NCBI GenBank assembly: GCA_015039365.1
Contig: WION01000044.1
Span: 1 to 64,000, forward strand
Source: Amanita rubescens
Taxonomy: Eukaryota > Basidiomycota > Agaricomycetes > Agaricales > Amanitaceae
DNA length: 64,000 nt
Direction: 5' to 3'
Positions within the stretch are counted from its first letter, which is position 1. Each line of letters starts with the position of its first letter. Below are positions 32,226 through 42,100 of the stretch, one piece after another. The notes under the pieces are model-generated. The model was not told the DNA's origin. It worked only from the letters and a program-made list of their open reading frames with translations, and did not search any database. The position numbers and the translations under genes are program-made.

Positions 32226-32715
32226 TACGAGTCACTCACGGGGGTCGCAACCAATGCAAATATAAGCAAGCTCAGGCCGCGCTTCAACGTCGTCAACAAG
32301 GCTTGCCCAGCAGGCGCAACATCATGCCGCCGCGCTAGCCCACCAAGAAGCTACCCCAGCAGGCGCAGCATAACCATGAGGTTATTCAATGCCTCGATGC
32401 TTTGCAAGAAAGGTGAGTAAGGTAATATTGCTTATGATGGCTAATAATTCATGAAAGCGGGTGCCATGAGGGCACAGTGCACCCACTCCGATACACTATG
32501 TCACGACATTACAAGTAGAGCCAATTAAATTCGGCAATTACTTAACTTTCGAAAATACTACACTGAATCATGATGATGCGAATGCGTTCCATAGTCCTTG
32601 CCATGCACTAGATAATCGGTACATAACTAGTTGTAAGATATGCAGCCATGCTAAAGAGAAAAGATGAATTATGCAAATGAGCCTAAAGGTTCGTAAATCC
32701 GGTGGTCACCGAAGG
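32226..32715. other. intergenic with a short direct repeat
   Basis: CCCAGCAGGCGCA occurs at 32306 and again at 32355 in similar surroundings (CAAGGCTTG.. and AAGAAGCTAC..), probably the remains of a tandem duplication. No gene was found. Confidence 0.5.
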
Positions 32716-34627
32716 TTATTTTACTTGCGGTCCGAGTTCGAGTCGCTGCAGATCCCGCAGTGCTAGTCTTTCTCTTATGGCCCTGACGTCGGCCTTGAGC
32801 CATTCGACGTGCTTTTCAAGCTCGACCTCGGCGCCTTCCGACCACCTCTGACGCGTCCAGTTTTTGAGGTAAACGCTGCACTGTAATACTGTTCAGAGAC
32901 ATGAAATATCTTTGCATACGACGTGCTTACTTTGAGGAATCTCTTGCTCGCGTATTTCTTGAATACTGCAGGAAACATGGTTGGCTGTAGAATATGGTTT
33001 AATATGTGGTTTGCAATGGGTATTAGTTCGTGTTCTTCATAGGTTGTGTAATGGACGAGGTTAGGGGTCTAAATTGGGACATGTTAGATAAGACAAAGTT
33101 GACTTGGAATGCGCTTTGACTCACCCATTCTTCGCGCCCAAGGATAAGCCTCGCAAGCCAAAGTGATGCCGCTGCCGTCAACGACGATGGTATCCCAATC
33201 AGTCCTTTTTCCAGACACGCAGCTTCGAGGAAATATTTTGCGATCGTCCGTGCTTTTTCCTCATACTCGTCAGCCTTGCTTCCTCGCCGCAGCCATCCCA
33301 TCGGTCCAGGGAAGCTCAAGTTCCAGCCGATGGCTTTGAGAACATACTGCTCTGCCCGTATTATCTCTTCTGGCTTGTACACGTTTTCACACAAGCCGAC
33401 CATCTCAGACACGGATGGTGAACATGTCTCCTCGTACTTGCAGGCGATCAATAAGCATGCCACACCCACTAGTTGGAACTTTTGGAGGGATACGGCACGA
33501 TGAGAGAGGAGTCTGTCGAGGATGTTGACGCATAAGAAGAGTGTCTCATGCAGAAAACGGTATCGTCCGTGGATTTCCATGATCCAATTGATGAGCATGC
33601 CGCGATGTTGCCAGTCGACGTAGGGCTGGTGTCTGAAATAGTCTGTGTCAGGCAGCGTTTCCATCTACAACAATCATTTCAAGGTGAATTCCATCCAAGC
33701 TGGGCAGAGCATACCTCAACTCGTTTCAAATACTCGCATATTTCGGTGATATATTCGCTTGCCATCGCTGGGTCTTCCCAATCGTCGGCGTCCAGGTCTG
33801 TCCATTGTTGACTGGTCGCAACTGGCTCGGGTTGCAAGTCATGCTGCATAAGAACAGCGGCGACTCTATCGACCTCTTCTTGAGATTCATCGTGGAGTTT
33901 AGCGTCTCTTGTCTCTGTGTGAAGTCTTTTGGAAACACGCAGCAGCTCCTCTGTTTGCTCTGCAAGATTCGAAGGACGCTTTCGGAGAGATGATGATGGT
34001 ACGTTAAGCGTCGTCTGCTCTTTTTCCTGGGCTTCCTCAGCAACTGGCTCCGGCTGTTCTGGGATAGGCGCTTCGGGCACAACAGGTCTTTTCCCCACTA
34101 GTCTGGTAGGTTGTAGTTTGTTCGTGTTGGCAGTAATGGTAGCGGATCGCGTGATGCGCCGCGCCGCGACTCTCGTAGTGGTAGTTTCCTGAAGAGGCTT
34201 CCGCACATTGACCAAGACCGGCTTGGATTTTTCCGGCACGGAAGAAGTCTCTTTTTCCTTTCCTTTCAGCGTCGGTCTCGCCTTTCCTTTTGCGTCGTTG
34301 TTGGTGACGAGTTTGGTGACTTCTAACAGTGCGCCTCTTCTTGTTTTCACTGCAGCTGATGGAGCTGGATCCTCTGGAGCGGCTGACTTCCCTTTAACGG
34401 CTGCAGCGGTTGGCCGAGTGAAGACAGGTTCCTTGGCTGCAATAGTAGCGGTGGCAGGTACAGTTTTAGAGCGCGTCGTTAGGCGAGTTGCGCGAGCAGT
34501 TGCATTCTCGACATTCTTTGCTGTAGCTCTGGTGGTGCGCGCCGCACGTCGTACCTGTGAATGGCGTTGGTAACAGGGTTACTTAGTCATCTATCATCAA
34601 GCTTACCGGGATGTTGGAGGAAGACAT
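32716..34627 (-). CDS. B-type (mitotic) cyclin, copy 1
   Basis: Regulatory subunit of CDK1 that drives G2/M entry in the nucleus. Five exons: 34607-34627 (MSSSNIP), 33715-34554, 33125-33664, 32931-33068, 32716-32880, all with GT-AG ends. The basic N-terminal tail has a destruction-box-like RGALLEVTKLVTNN, the degron read by the APC/C. The cyclin box begins at HRGMLINWIMEIHGRYRFL (the MRAIL-type helix) and includes ETLFLCVNILDRLLS, LIACKYEE and EQYVLKAIGWNLSFPGP. The C-terminal cyclin fold reads TIAKYFLEAACLEKGLIG, then LASLWLARLI-like. Intron positions match the second cyclin at 61664-63673, so they are paralogs. ACGCGT boxes lie upstream. Confidence 0.9.
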
Positions 34628-34828
34628 TGGAACGAGTCAGGTAGACTCGCGGGTGTTATAACAAGACCTTGGTCAAGTTGCAAACGCGTCCGGTGGACTC
34701 TGACGCCTCCAAAAGGAAGAAGCTTAGCCAAATAATGCGAACGCGCCAGAGCACGTGCAGGAACGCGTTCAGAGATGCCTCAAACACAGACAAACAACCG
34801 TTTGTGACCAGTTCCTGGCGGAACGGGA
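34628..34828 (-). promoter_or_regulatory. cyclin copy 1 promoter with two ACGCGT boxes
   Basis: ACGCGT occurs at 34684-34689 (57 bp before the start codon) and 34763-34768. In other fungi this is the MBF-bound MluI cell-cycle box controlling G1/S and some later genes. Function here is inferred. Confidence 0.45.
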
Positions 34829-35185
34829 TTGAGTACCGAATCAGAGTACGTTGCTATTGCAAAAGATTTACTCTGGCACCACAACGAACTTTCACCATTC
34901 TTCGACCAAATCACTACGCCAATCCCGCATTTCTGCGACAATCAAGGCGCTATTGTTTTATCAAAAGATTCAACTTTTCATATGTGTACCAAACATATCG
35001 ATACCCGTTTTCACTTTGTCCGTGAAACTGTCAACAACAACATTCTTTCAATTTCCTACTGTCCTACTACCGACGAGATGATTGCCGACATCTTAACCAA
35101 AGCACTCGCTCATTTCAAGTTTGCCAAATTTCACTCGTTATTAGGTATTCATTAATTCTTCACTACGTTACGCTCGAAGGGGAGT
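34829..35185 (+). mobile_element. 3' end of a Ty1/copia retrotransposon (RNase H)
   Basis: The frame 34829-35155 carries the end of a copia polyprotein: STESEYVAIAKDLLWHHN, FCDNQGAIVLSKDSTFH, KHIDTRFHFVRETVNNN, YCPTTDEMIADILTKALAHF, then a stop. The RNase H acidic residues in the SESEY- and CDNQ-type motifs are present. A purine-rich tract (GAAGGGGAG) ends at 35185 and is followed by TGTTGAAG, the expected polypurine tract and 3' LTR start. Gag, protease, integrase and most of reverse transcriptase are absent, so this is a truncated copy next to the cyclin promoter. Confidence 0.85.
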
Positions 35186-36017
35186 GTTGAAGTATTACGA
35201 GCTTTCTACAGCTACTATGCCTGCGACCACATATACACGGTAGTGTTAGATAGTTGCAAGGGATTGTCGCAAGGCATACAATCGAATGGGATCCTTAAGA
35301 ACGCCGACACTTGGGAGACATGGTGGCCCTCACCCGTTGTAGATGCAAGGATTACTCAGAGAGCTGAGATCACCGAATTGTGATTGATAATTTAGGACGC
35401 GTCTGAAGTAACAAGAGACCCGGAAGTACTAGTAATGATCTTCGTTGCGAGAGGTACTGGCGGGCTGCAGGTAACGAAGACGGAGGAGGTGCTTGAGGGA
35501 TGCATGCGACAGCATTGAACGGGTTTCGATTTTGCTTTTAGATGAGACACTGCTAGTACAGGCGGGCGCCCAAAAAACCCCTGCATAGCTTGGATGCAGT
35601 TTGGTGGGTTTGACAGCTAAAGTGGCCAAGTCGGACTGCATTCAAAGTTAAGTCATTCCATTAGCATTGAGCGCTGAGCCTTCATCTCTTTTAGTATACA
35701 TTATTGATCTGCGTGCAGACCGGTGCGAGAGTACACCCGCGGCAGTTCCGACGTTTTGCATTTAGGAGTCCTCCACCTTGCTATGGAGCGTCAAATCTTT
35801 CCCTTCATTTTTCATCCCTCTAAGTTTTATCCTTACAAGAGAGGATGAGTAGTTTTAGAATAGACCTCCTGCCTTCTAGATCCCTTGAGAATTGTGTTTG
35901 GCGGATATGCATGAATGAATGGCACAAAGGGTAGAAATTGTGAAATGAGCGAGAGACATGAGATTCTCGCACTCATGAGAGTAGACGACCCGTGTATTGA
36001 GCAACATCATTCATTGA
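35186..36017. repeat. probable 3' LTR start, then unassigned sequence
   Basis: TGTTGAAGTATTAC directly after the polypurine tract is the likely LTR 5' end. The LTR's other end cannot be fixed because the matching 5' LTR is not in the window. The rest up to 36017 shows no gene. Confidence 0.45.
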
Positions 36018-36845
36018 TCACCTCCCATGCTTTTCCCCCTGTTCCCCACCAGTATCCATTCCCCGGACCAGGTACCCCACCCGCGTTTCCTTAACGCCAT
36101 TGGGGAAATCTGCCTTCGCCATCTCCCGCAGCTTACGGCGTTTCTCGACACGAACTGGGTCGAAAAAGTCGGGGCGTGGTGTCGTCGTGATAGACGTTGC
36201 TTCGTTAAAGGGCCCAGGACCTGTCCAAGGAGTGGCTATGGGGTAATCTGCCTTCGCCATTTCCCGCAGCTTACGGCGTTTCTCGACACGAACTGGATCG
36301 AAAAAGTCGGGGCGTGGTGTCGTTGTGATAGACGTTGGTCGGTTAAAGGGCCCAGGGCCTGCCCAAAGAGTGGCTCTGGGGTAATCTGCCTTCGCCATTT
36401 GGGCTGAAGAATCGGTTTTATATTATTCATCGGTATAAAGAATGTCATGATTTGACTTACTCTGAGGGACGGGGCTCTGGGTTATTTGAGGCGGGGGCTG
36501 CGCAGACTGTGGTGGGGGCTGTGACGACTGCGCGGACTGCACTTGTGTGTCATATAGCAATGTCGCTGATACCGACTCTGTCAGACCCGTTTTATCAAGT
36601 GCATGGGCTAGTGCATCTGCCGTAACTGTTACAGAAGGGGGCGATGTGGAGGTCGAGGGAGTAGTAGCCATGGCAGAGTTGAGCTGAGCGTATTCATCGC
36701 TATCCTGAATCTTGGCGTTGTCAATGGTGTCAACCTCCAATGTGATCGTTTTGCCTGCGAGGGGTCTTCGGGATGATCTAGGGTGAGCGTAAGAGTCAAG
36801 ACATTTATATGAATCGTAAGGTCCGTGCGGACCACACGTAATCAT
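36018..36845 (-). CDS. repeat protein with a decayed ubiquitin fragment and 46-residue repeats
   Basis: Two exons (36447-36845 and 36018-36399) joined by a GTAAGT...CAG intron. Exon 1 contains LAGKTITLEV followed by DTIDNAKIQD, which is ubiquitin's second-strand-to-helix region with short in-frame deletions, then a Ser/Thr/Pro-Gln-rich linker (SQPPPQSAQPPPQITQSP). Exon 2 encodes two and a half copies of a 46-residue repeat (each begins MAKADYP and ends RVEKRRKLRE; DNA period 138 bp). No full ubiquitin fold or Gly-Gly end remains, so conjugation is not expected. Whether the gene is expressed is unclear, but the repeat frame is open and the units are nearly identical. Confidence 0.5.
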
Positions 36846-37159
36846 GGTGACTTGGCTTTCGGCAACAATTCGCTCAGTCTCCTAAGAGGCACTGGGTCAT
36901 ACAAGGCTCAAAATTCGACGCTTGGTTTGGTTCATATCCTCCTTGCCTTTGTACACTGCGTAAGTACTGGCGTTGATTATCAATTCAAACCCCCCTGATA
37001 ACTTGAGAAATTGAATTAATACTCGTACTTTTGCCCAAAGACACCTTCTCACCCCTTTCCCCCTTTCCATCATTCTCGGCCTACCGTCATACCCCATGAC
37101 CTTTCTGCGCAAGCCCCTTGGCCTCTCCTAAATCCTAAGCTGCCCACCACTCTCTTGGC
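36846..37159. other. intergenic
   Basis: Nothing recognised between the repeat protein and the 3' end of the dehydrogenase gene. Confidence 0.5.
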
Positions 37160-38633
37160 TCAATGAATCACTGGCACGGTACAGGTCTTCTTCTTTGACA
37201 AGATACCGCAGTTTGTCGTGTACCGAGATGAGGTATCGCGCTCCCGCCTGATGATATATTCCATCCATACGATTGGCAATCCACACCCCGGACCCGAGGA
37301 TTCTAGTGATTCAAAAATGTATATTATCATATACGACCCGCCATTGACTGGTATCTAGAAGAGCGGTACGTTTAGAATTTTTCTAAACCCCCGGTGGAGA
37401 AAACTGACCGCTTGACTAGTGATATATCCAGCGTTCTCCGATACAAGGAAAGAGACAACATTTGCTACATCCTCTGGTTGCCCTTTGTAGCCTAGTGCGG
37501 TGCGTGCTTTGAATGCCTTTAACACCATTTGTCAAATTTTCAATGTAGAACGAGTATAACGAAACAAAGAACCTCCCGCGATGCGCTTGTAAGGATCGCT
37601 TCGCCTGAAACAAGATCAGAATCAGTTCATTGCAATCATAAATATTAAGTATTTACTGACTCATTGTGGCGTGTTGATCAACCCTGAAAATGACATCTTG
37701 AGAGCGCGATGCTGCGGTTGGAAAAGACTTACCAGGGGCATATGCGTTGACCGTAATTCCATGTTTTCCAAGCTGTTCAACGGTTTACAGAACAAGCCAA
37801 GACTTACCAACTGCTTGCGTTAAACCTCGGACGGCAAATTTGGTTGCAGAGTAATGAGGCCACAGCGGCGATCCCCTCAGACCCGCTGTTGATGATGCGC
37901 CTACAATGCGTCCTCCACGTCCTTGCTGGATCATTTGTCGGACCGCATATTTGCAGCACAGAAAAGTTCCGCGTGCATTGACTGCGAAGATCCTATCCCA
38001 TTGTTCCGTCGTAACTGCGCCGAGTCGTCATTGACGTCGAAAAATCATATTGCGGAGTAGATCATACGCACTCTCAAGTACTGTAAGTGGTCGTCGTTCC
38101 ATTATACCTGCATTGGCTATCATCTGATAATATGATTTCTATTAGTTGGCATGCATTTCCTGCTGATCACTGAGGGAACGAACCACGTCAAGACCGCCGA
38201 AATGTGTAACAGCGTCGTCAACTATCTTCTCCACGTCTGCTCCAGATGAGACATCCCCTGGAACCAACATAGTGTCAATGCCGTGCTGTGAGGCCAGATC
38301 AGCGACCTCTTTCAGCTTGTCGAGTGACCCTGGGAGATCGTTCAAGGCTACGTTGAAGCCATTGCTTGCGAGTCTGATAGAGATTGCTTTTCCAATACCA
38401 GAGGCGGCGCCAGTCACTATTGCCACACGTCGGGGAGCGCTCATATCGGTGGAAAGCCCAACAGAAGGACGGGCTTTTTTGATTGGTTGGCTATCAGTCA
38501 ACTTATTACCGCCAAAATAATTAAAAGGAAATACACACGTAACTGACAGGAACCCGCTCTGCTGAACAGCGCTGACCGCGCGCTGGCTAGTACGCTGGCC
38601 ACGCTGCAGTGCACGAAGTGCTTTGCCACTCAT
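37160..38633 (-). CDS. short-chain dehydrogenase/reductase, probably mitochondrial
   Basis: NAD(P)-dependent oxidoreductase of the classical SDR type; substrate unknown. The Rossmann cofactor motif is IVTGAASGIGKAIS. NAGIM (NNAG position) follows in the next exon, catalytic Ser lies in GASSTAGLRG, and Tyr/Lys in HYSATKFAVRG. GITVNAYAP and GQPEDVANVVSFLVSENAGY match the family's C-terminal half, and a last splice gives SQA|IPVNGGSYM. The first exon (MSGKALRALQRGQRTSQRAV) is Arg-rich without acidic residues, like a mitochondrial presequence, and joins by an intron to QPIKKARPSVG and the catalytic domain. There are about eight exons. After GGSYM the frame stays open for about 50 residues to a stop at 37160-37162, longer than usual for SDRs. 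Confidence 0.8.
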
Positions 38634-39104
38634 TTTTCACACTGCAGAACAATAAATCTTTATGTCCATTTTACATGATGGTAAACGCTGACTGCAAAAT
38701 TCAAAATAAAATCAAAAGTTTTGCATGTGGCCAGACTTCAAATGTTGGATGTGTTCTGCATATGGTAAAATGCAATGCAAAACATAATGTATTGTAATGA
38801 AAACAATGTAAAGATTCCAATGTAAATTAGTGCATGCAAAACCCTTATTGAAAATTAAAGTTTTGCTTGTGAAATGTGAGGCTAAATTTAAACATCGAGC
38901 AATGTGCATTGTGTTTTCACCGGATTTTGCGAGCGGCAAAATCCAGCCTCCCCAGCTGTGGCATGCAAGGGAATAATACGTTGCCTGGGTAACCAGTGTT
39001 TAGTTACGTCAGCAACAGTCATTACAGCCTGTTTGCGGGCATCCGCTTAACCCTGACTCTTTTCCTGTAGTCAGTGCCAGCAGCTGGTATTGCTTTAGAC
39101 GACC
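38634..39104. other. AT-rich divergent intergenic region with a perfect hairpin
   Basis: Contains repeated TGCAAAAC/ATGCAATGCAAAAC words and a 9 bp inverted repeat with 5 bp loop (GGATTTTGC at 38922-38930, GCAAAATCC at 38936-38944). It resembles the remnant of a non-autonomous transposon. It also serves as the divergent promoter of the SDR gene and PAG1. Confidence 0.45.
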
Positions 39105-42100
39105 ATGAGCGAACCCATCCAAATTACGATCCCAGGTTTGTATCATGCCTTTACTTCTCCTACTCGCTGACATCGCCCCAGACTTTGATGACGAGGAGTA
39201 CAACGCCGCACCTACGCTTTTCGGTCGCTCTGCTGGTCATGGCTTTGGCACAGGTGCTTTTGGCTCAGTTTTGGACTCACCAACCGTAACAACGGCTTTC
39301 GGATTCCACGACCGCAGCTATTTTCCCTCTCACAGTCGAGGTGGCTCGGCCGCTTCCGCGGATTCTGCTGGCTCGAGCTCAGGCTTTCCACGCGTCACCA
39401 ATAGGTCTACGCCTTTCGCTCATTCTTCTCAATCTTCCATAACCACGACTAGTACTTCTCCCTTCTCTAAAAAGCCGTCCTTTGCATCTATTCGGAATGC
39501 CTTCAAAACCGGCAAACTATCTGACGTTCCTCCCGTTCCGCAATTAGACCATCAGCCCTATCCAATTTTGAAGAACCCCTTCAATCGGTCCACATCATCC
39601 CTGAATCACACCACATCTCGGAGCGCGACATCCGCTGGATATCCGCGCCCCCCTACACCCACTGCGAAAACCTCAAAGTCAAAACACCATGCACATTCCA
39701 AGTCGCATCATTCCCAAACGGGCTCTTTCTACCATGCGGCGTCGGACGGTAGTGAACCTGGGCATCCATTTACTCCCACGTCGCCTCCTCCAGTGCCACG
39801 AGTGCCCAACGGATTTGGCCACGTTCACCAAAGCGACACTCCTCCCGGTTCTGACTTTGAGGAGGACAAGGTTGTCATGAATCCAAAGACTCCTTCAGAT
39901 TTTGCACTTCATGCCGTGTTCATCCGTTTCGCTGACTCTGCCGAGGGGAAGATTGATTATTTTCTTCGTTTGCCTCTGGTGCGCATGCTGACATGGCCTA
40001 CGACCATCAATTGACCAAGTTTAGGAACAAGAAACGCCATTAGCGGATTGCATGGGTAATGGTGTTGACACCAAATTTGACGACATTCTTCTCTCGCTAG
40101 GCAAGATCGCACAAAAACATTCCAAAGCTGTCATTGATTCCATCATGCGCTGGAGACGCAGTCAGAATGAAAATGTCGGTTCGGAAATCATTAGGGTGCA
40201 CACCACGCGATCACCGACAACGGCTCGCACAATACGAATGCATGACATACCTGGTCTTCTCAACGAACGCAAATCTCTGGCTTCCATCTACATCATGTGC
40301 CGTGCACTCATTGCTGTGTTGCAATCGTTACCAAAGGATGCTCTCGGAGACGTAATGGGTTATACGCTGGAGGAGACGACGTTTGATCAGTTTAGGCGAC
40401 CCGAGATGAAGCTCTTGCATCAGTCGGGTAACCAGCGAGCTAATAATGAACTTTATGCCATCTTACTGGGGCATATCGCTAATTTTAGGTACGAGCTAAC
40501 CCAGAAAGCTCGAATTTGTTATCCTTACGCATGATAGGTTCATGAGCGTTACCGACCGCTTTTTGGCCGAGCTGGGCACTTTGTCATCTGGCCAGGTTCC
40601 GAAGGATCATGATCTGAGGTGCGAATACCTACTGAAGGGCCTGCAGCACATACAAATCAAGGTAAGGGCGAAGTCACGGCTTGTCGGACCTGGTACTGAC
40701 GTAGGTGTAGGTCTGGCCACCTGAAGCATTTGAAGAGGGCGCAGAGTTCCTGGAATCGTTATCGAAATCATTTGCTCACGCGCATGGACAACGCTTGAAG
40801 ATTGCGTTTGCAGATATTCTTGTTCAACTTCTGCATCCGATCGGAAAGGTACGGCGCATGCCTTGACACTTTCTACGCGGATCCTGAACTCTCTACAAGA
40901 CTGCCCAGGCGGAAATTAATCATCCCCAATGGGGAAAAGCCATAGAGACTATTTTTCCAAAGGCACGAGAGATGATGGCCAAGCCGCGCTATTGGCAATC
41001 AGCTTTCCCCCTGGCCATTATTAGTTTGTGTGTGGCACCTCAGGCCTTTTTTCTAAAGAACTGGATGTCGTGTTTGGAAGCTTCGATATCCAAATTAAAG
41101 GTAGTTTCAGCTTTTTCTCATGGTACCCATCGCTAGAACTCTTGCTAGGAAAAAAGTACGCGGACGATGATTATGAATGGGATCTTAAGGTTATTCTGGA
41201 CTTACTTGTACCGCTGCCCCGAATCTGCCTCTACGACAACCACTAAGCTGGATACACTGCTCAAGCACTTTTTCCCTCCCAACAAACAAACGATTTACCC
41301 TTCAGAAGATCGCCTTGAACCATTCGTTTACATCGTTCATTTCATCGTATCTCGACATTCGGAATATGGACAAGAACATTGCTTGGAATTAATGCAAGAG
41401 CCCGCCATTAATCGTCAGCCTTCGAACGTTGCCCATCACCTAGCTCCCGAACGAGCAACAATTGCAGTACACTGCACTGTTATTGTCCTTGCACGCGTTG
41501 GAAAAAGAAAATGTAGCCCCCGTTTGGCCCTCCGGGCATGATTTTACGAACTTTCCTCCTTCAGATGATTATCCCTCGTCTTCCGATTATGTTACCCCAG
41601 CCGTGCTTGCCAAGTTCGGCGTTTCGTCTCTCGTTGACCGCTGCATGTCTGCTTTGGCAATCATTGCGTCTCATTGCGCAAAGGTGGTTGGCCCTATGTC
41701 TATACTCGACGACCAATGGTATTATCAACGTTCAGCCGTCCCGTACGAGGAGTCACACAACTTCGTGGTCAAGCGACATATGGACGGAACTCTTGTTGGC
41801 TACCCTGGCATGTATACCTCACATATCAATCTATTGCGGACGTGCTTTGAATCATGGCCACGCTTTTATCATTCCTCCATTCCTCTCTCCGACGCTATCG
41901 AAATGTTGTTACATGCTGTAATTCATGTGGAGCCCGCGCTGTGCGATGCAGCAAGCGATGCATTGAAGCGGTTCATGTCAGATAGGAACAACGCGCTCAC
42001 GATCATCTCTCGTTTCCACCATTTCCTTTTTAGCGCCACTCGTATCTCGGAGGGCCCAGTCACCAAGCTGCTGGTAGAGGTCCCTCAATTGCTGTACTTG

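Noticed and set aside
32740..32765. GTTCGAGTC-like tRNA B-box
   Set aside because: It lies in the last cyclin exon and no A box or cloverleaf can be drawn.
34669..35025. Alternative plus-strand frame over the copia end
   Set aside because: The 34829-35155 frame carries the RNase H motifs; the other frame does not.
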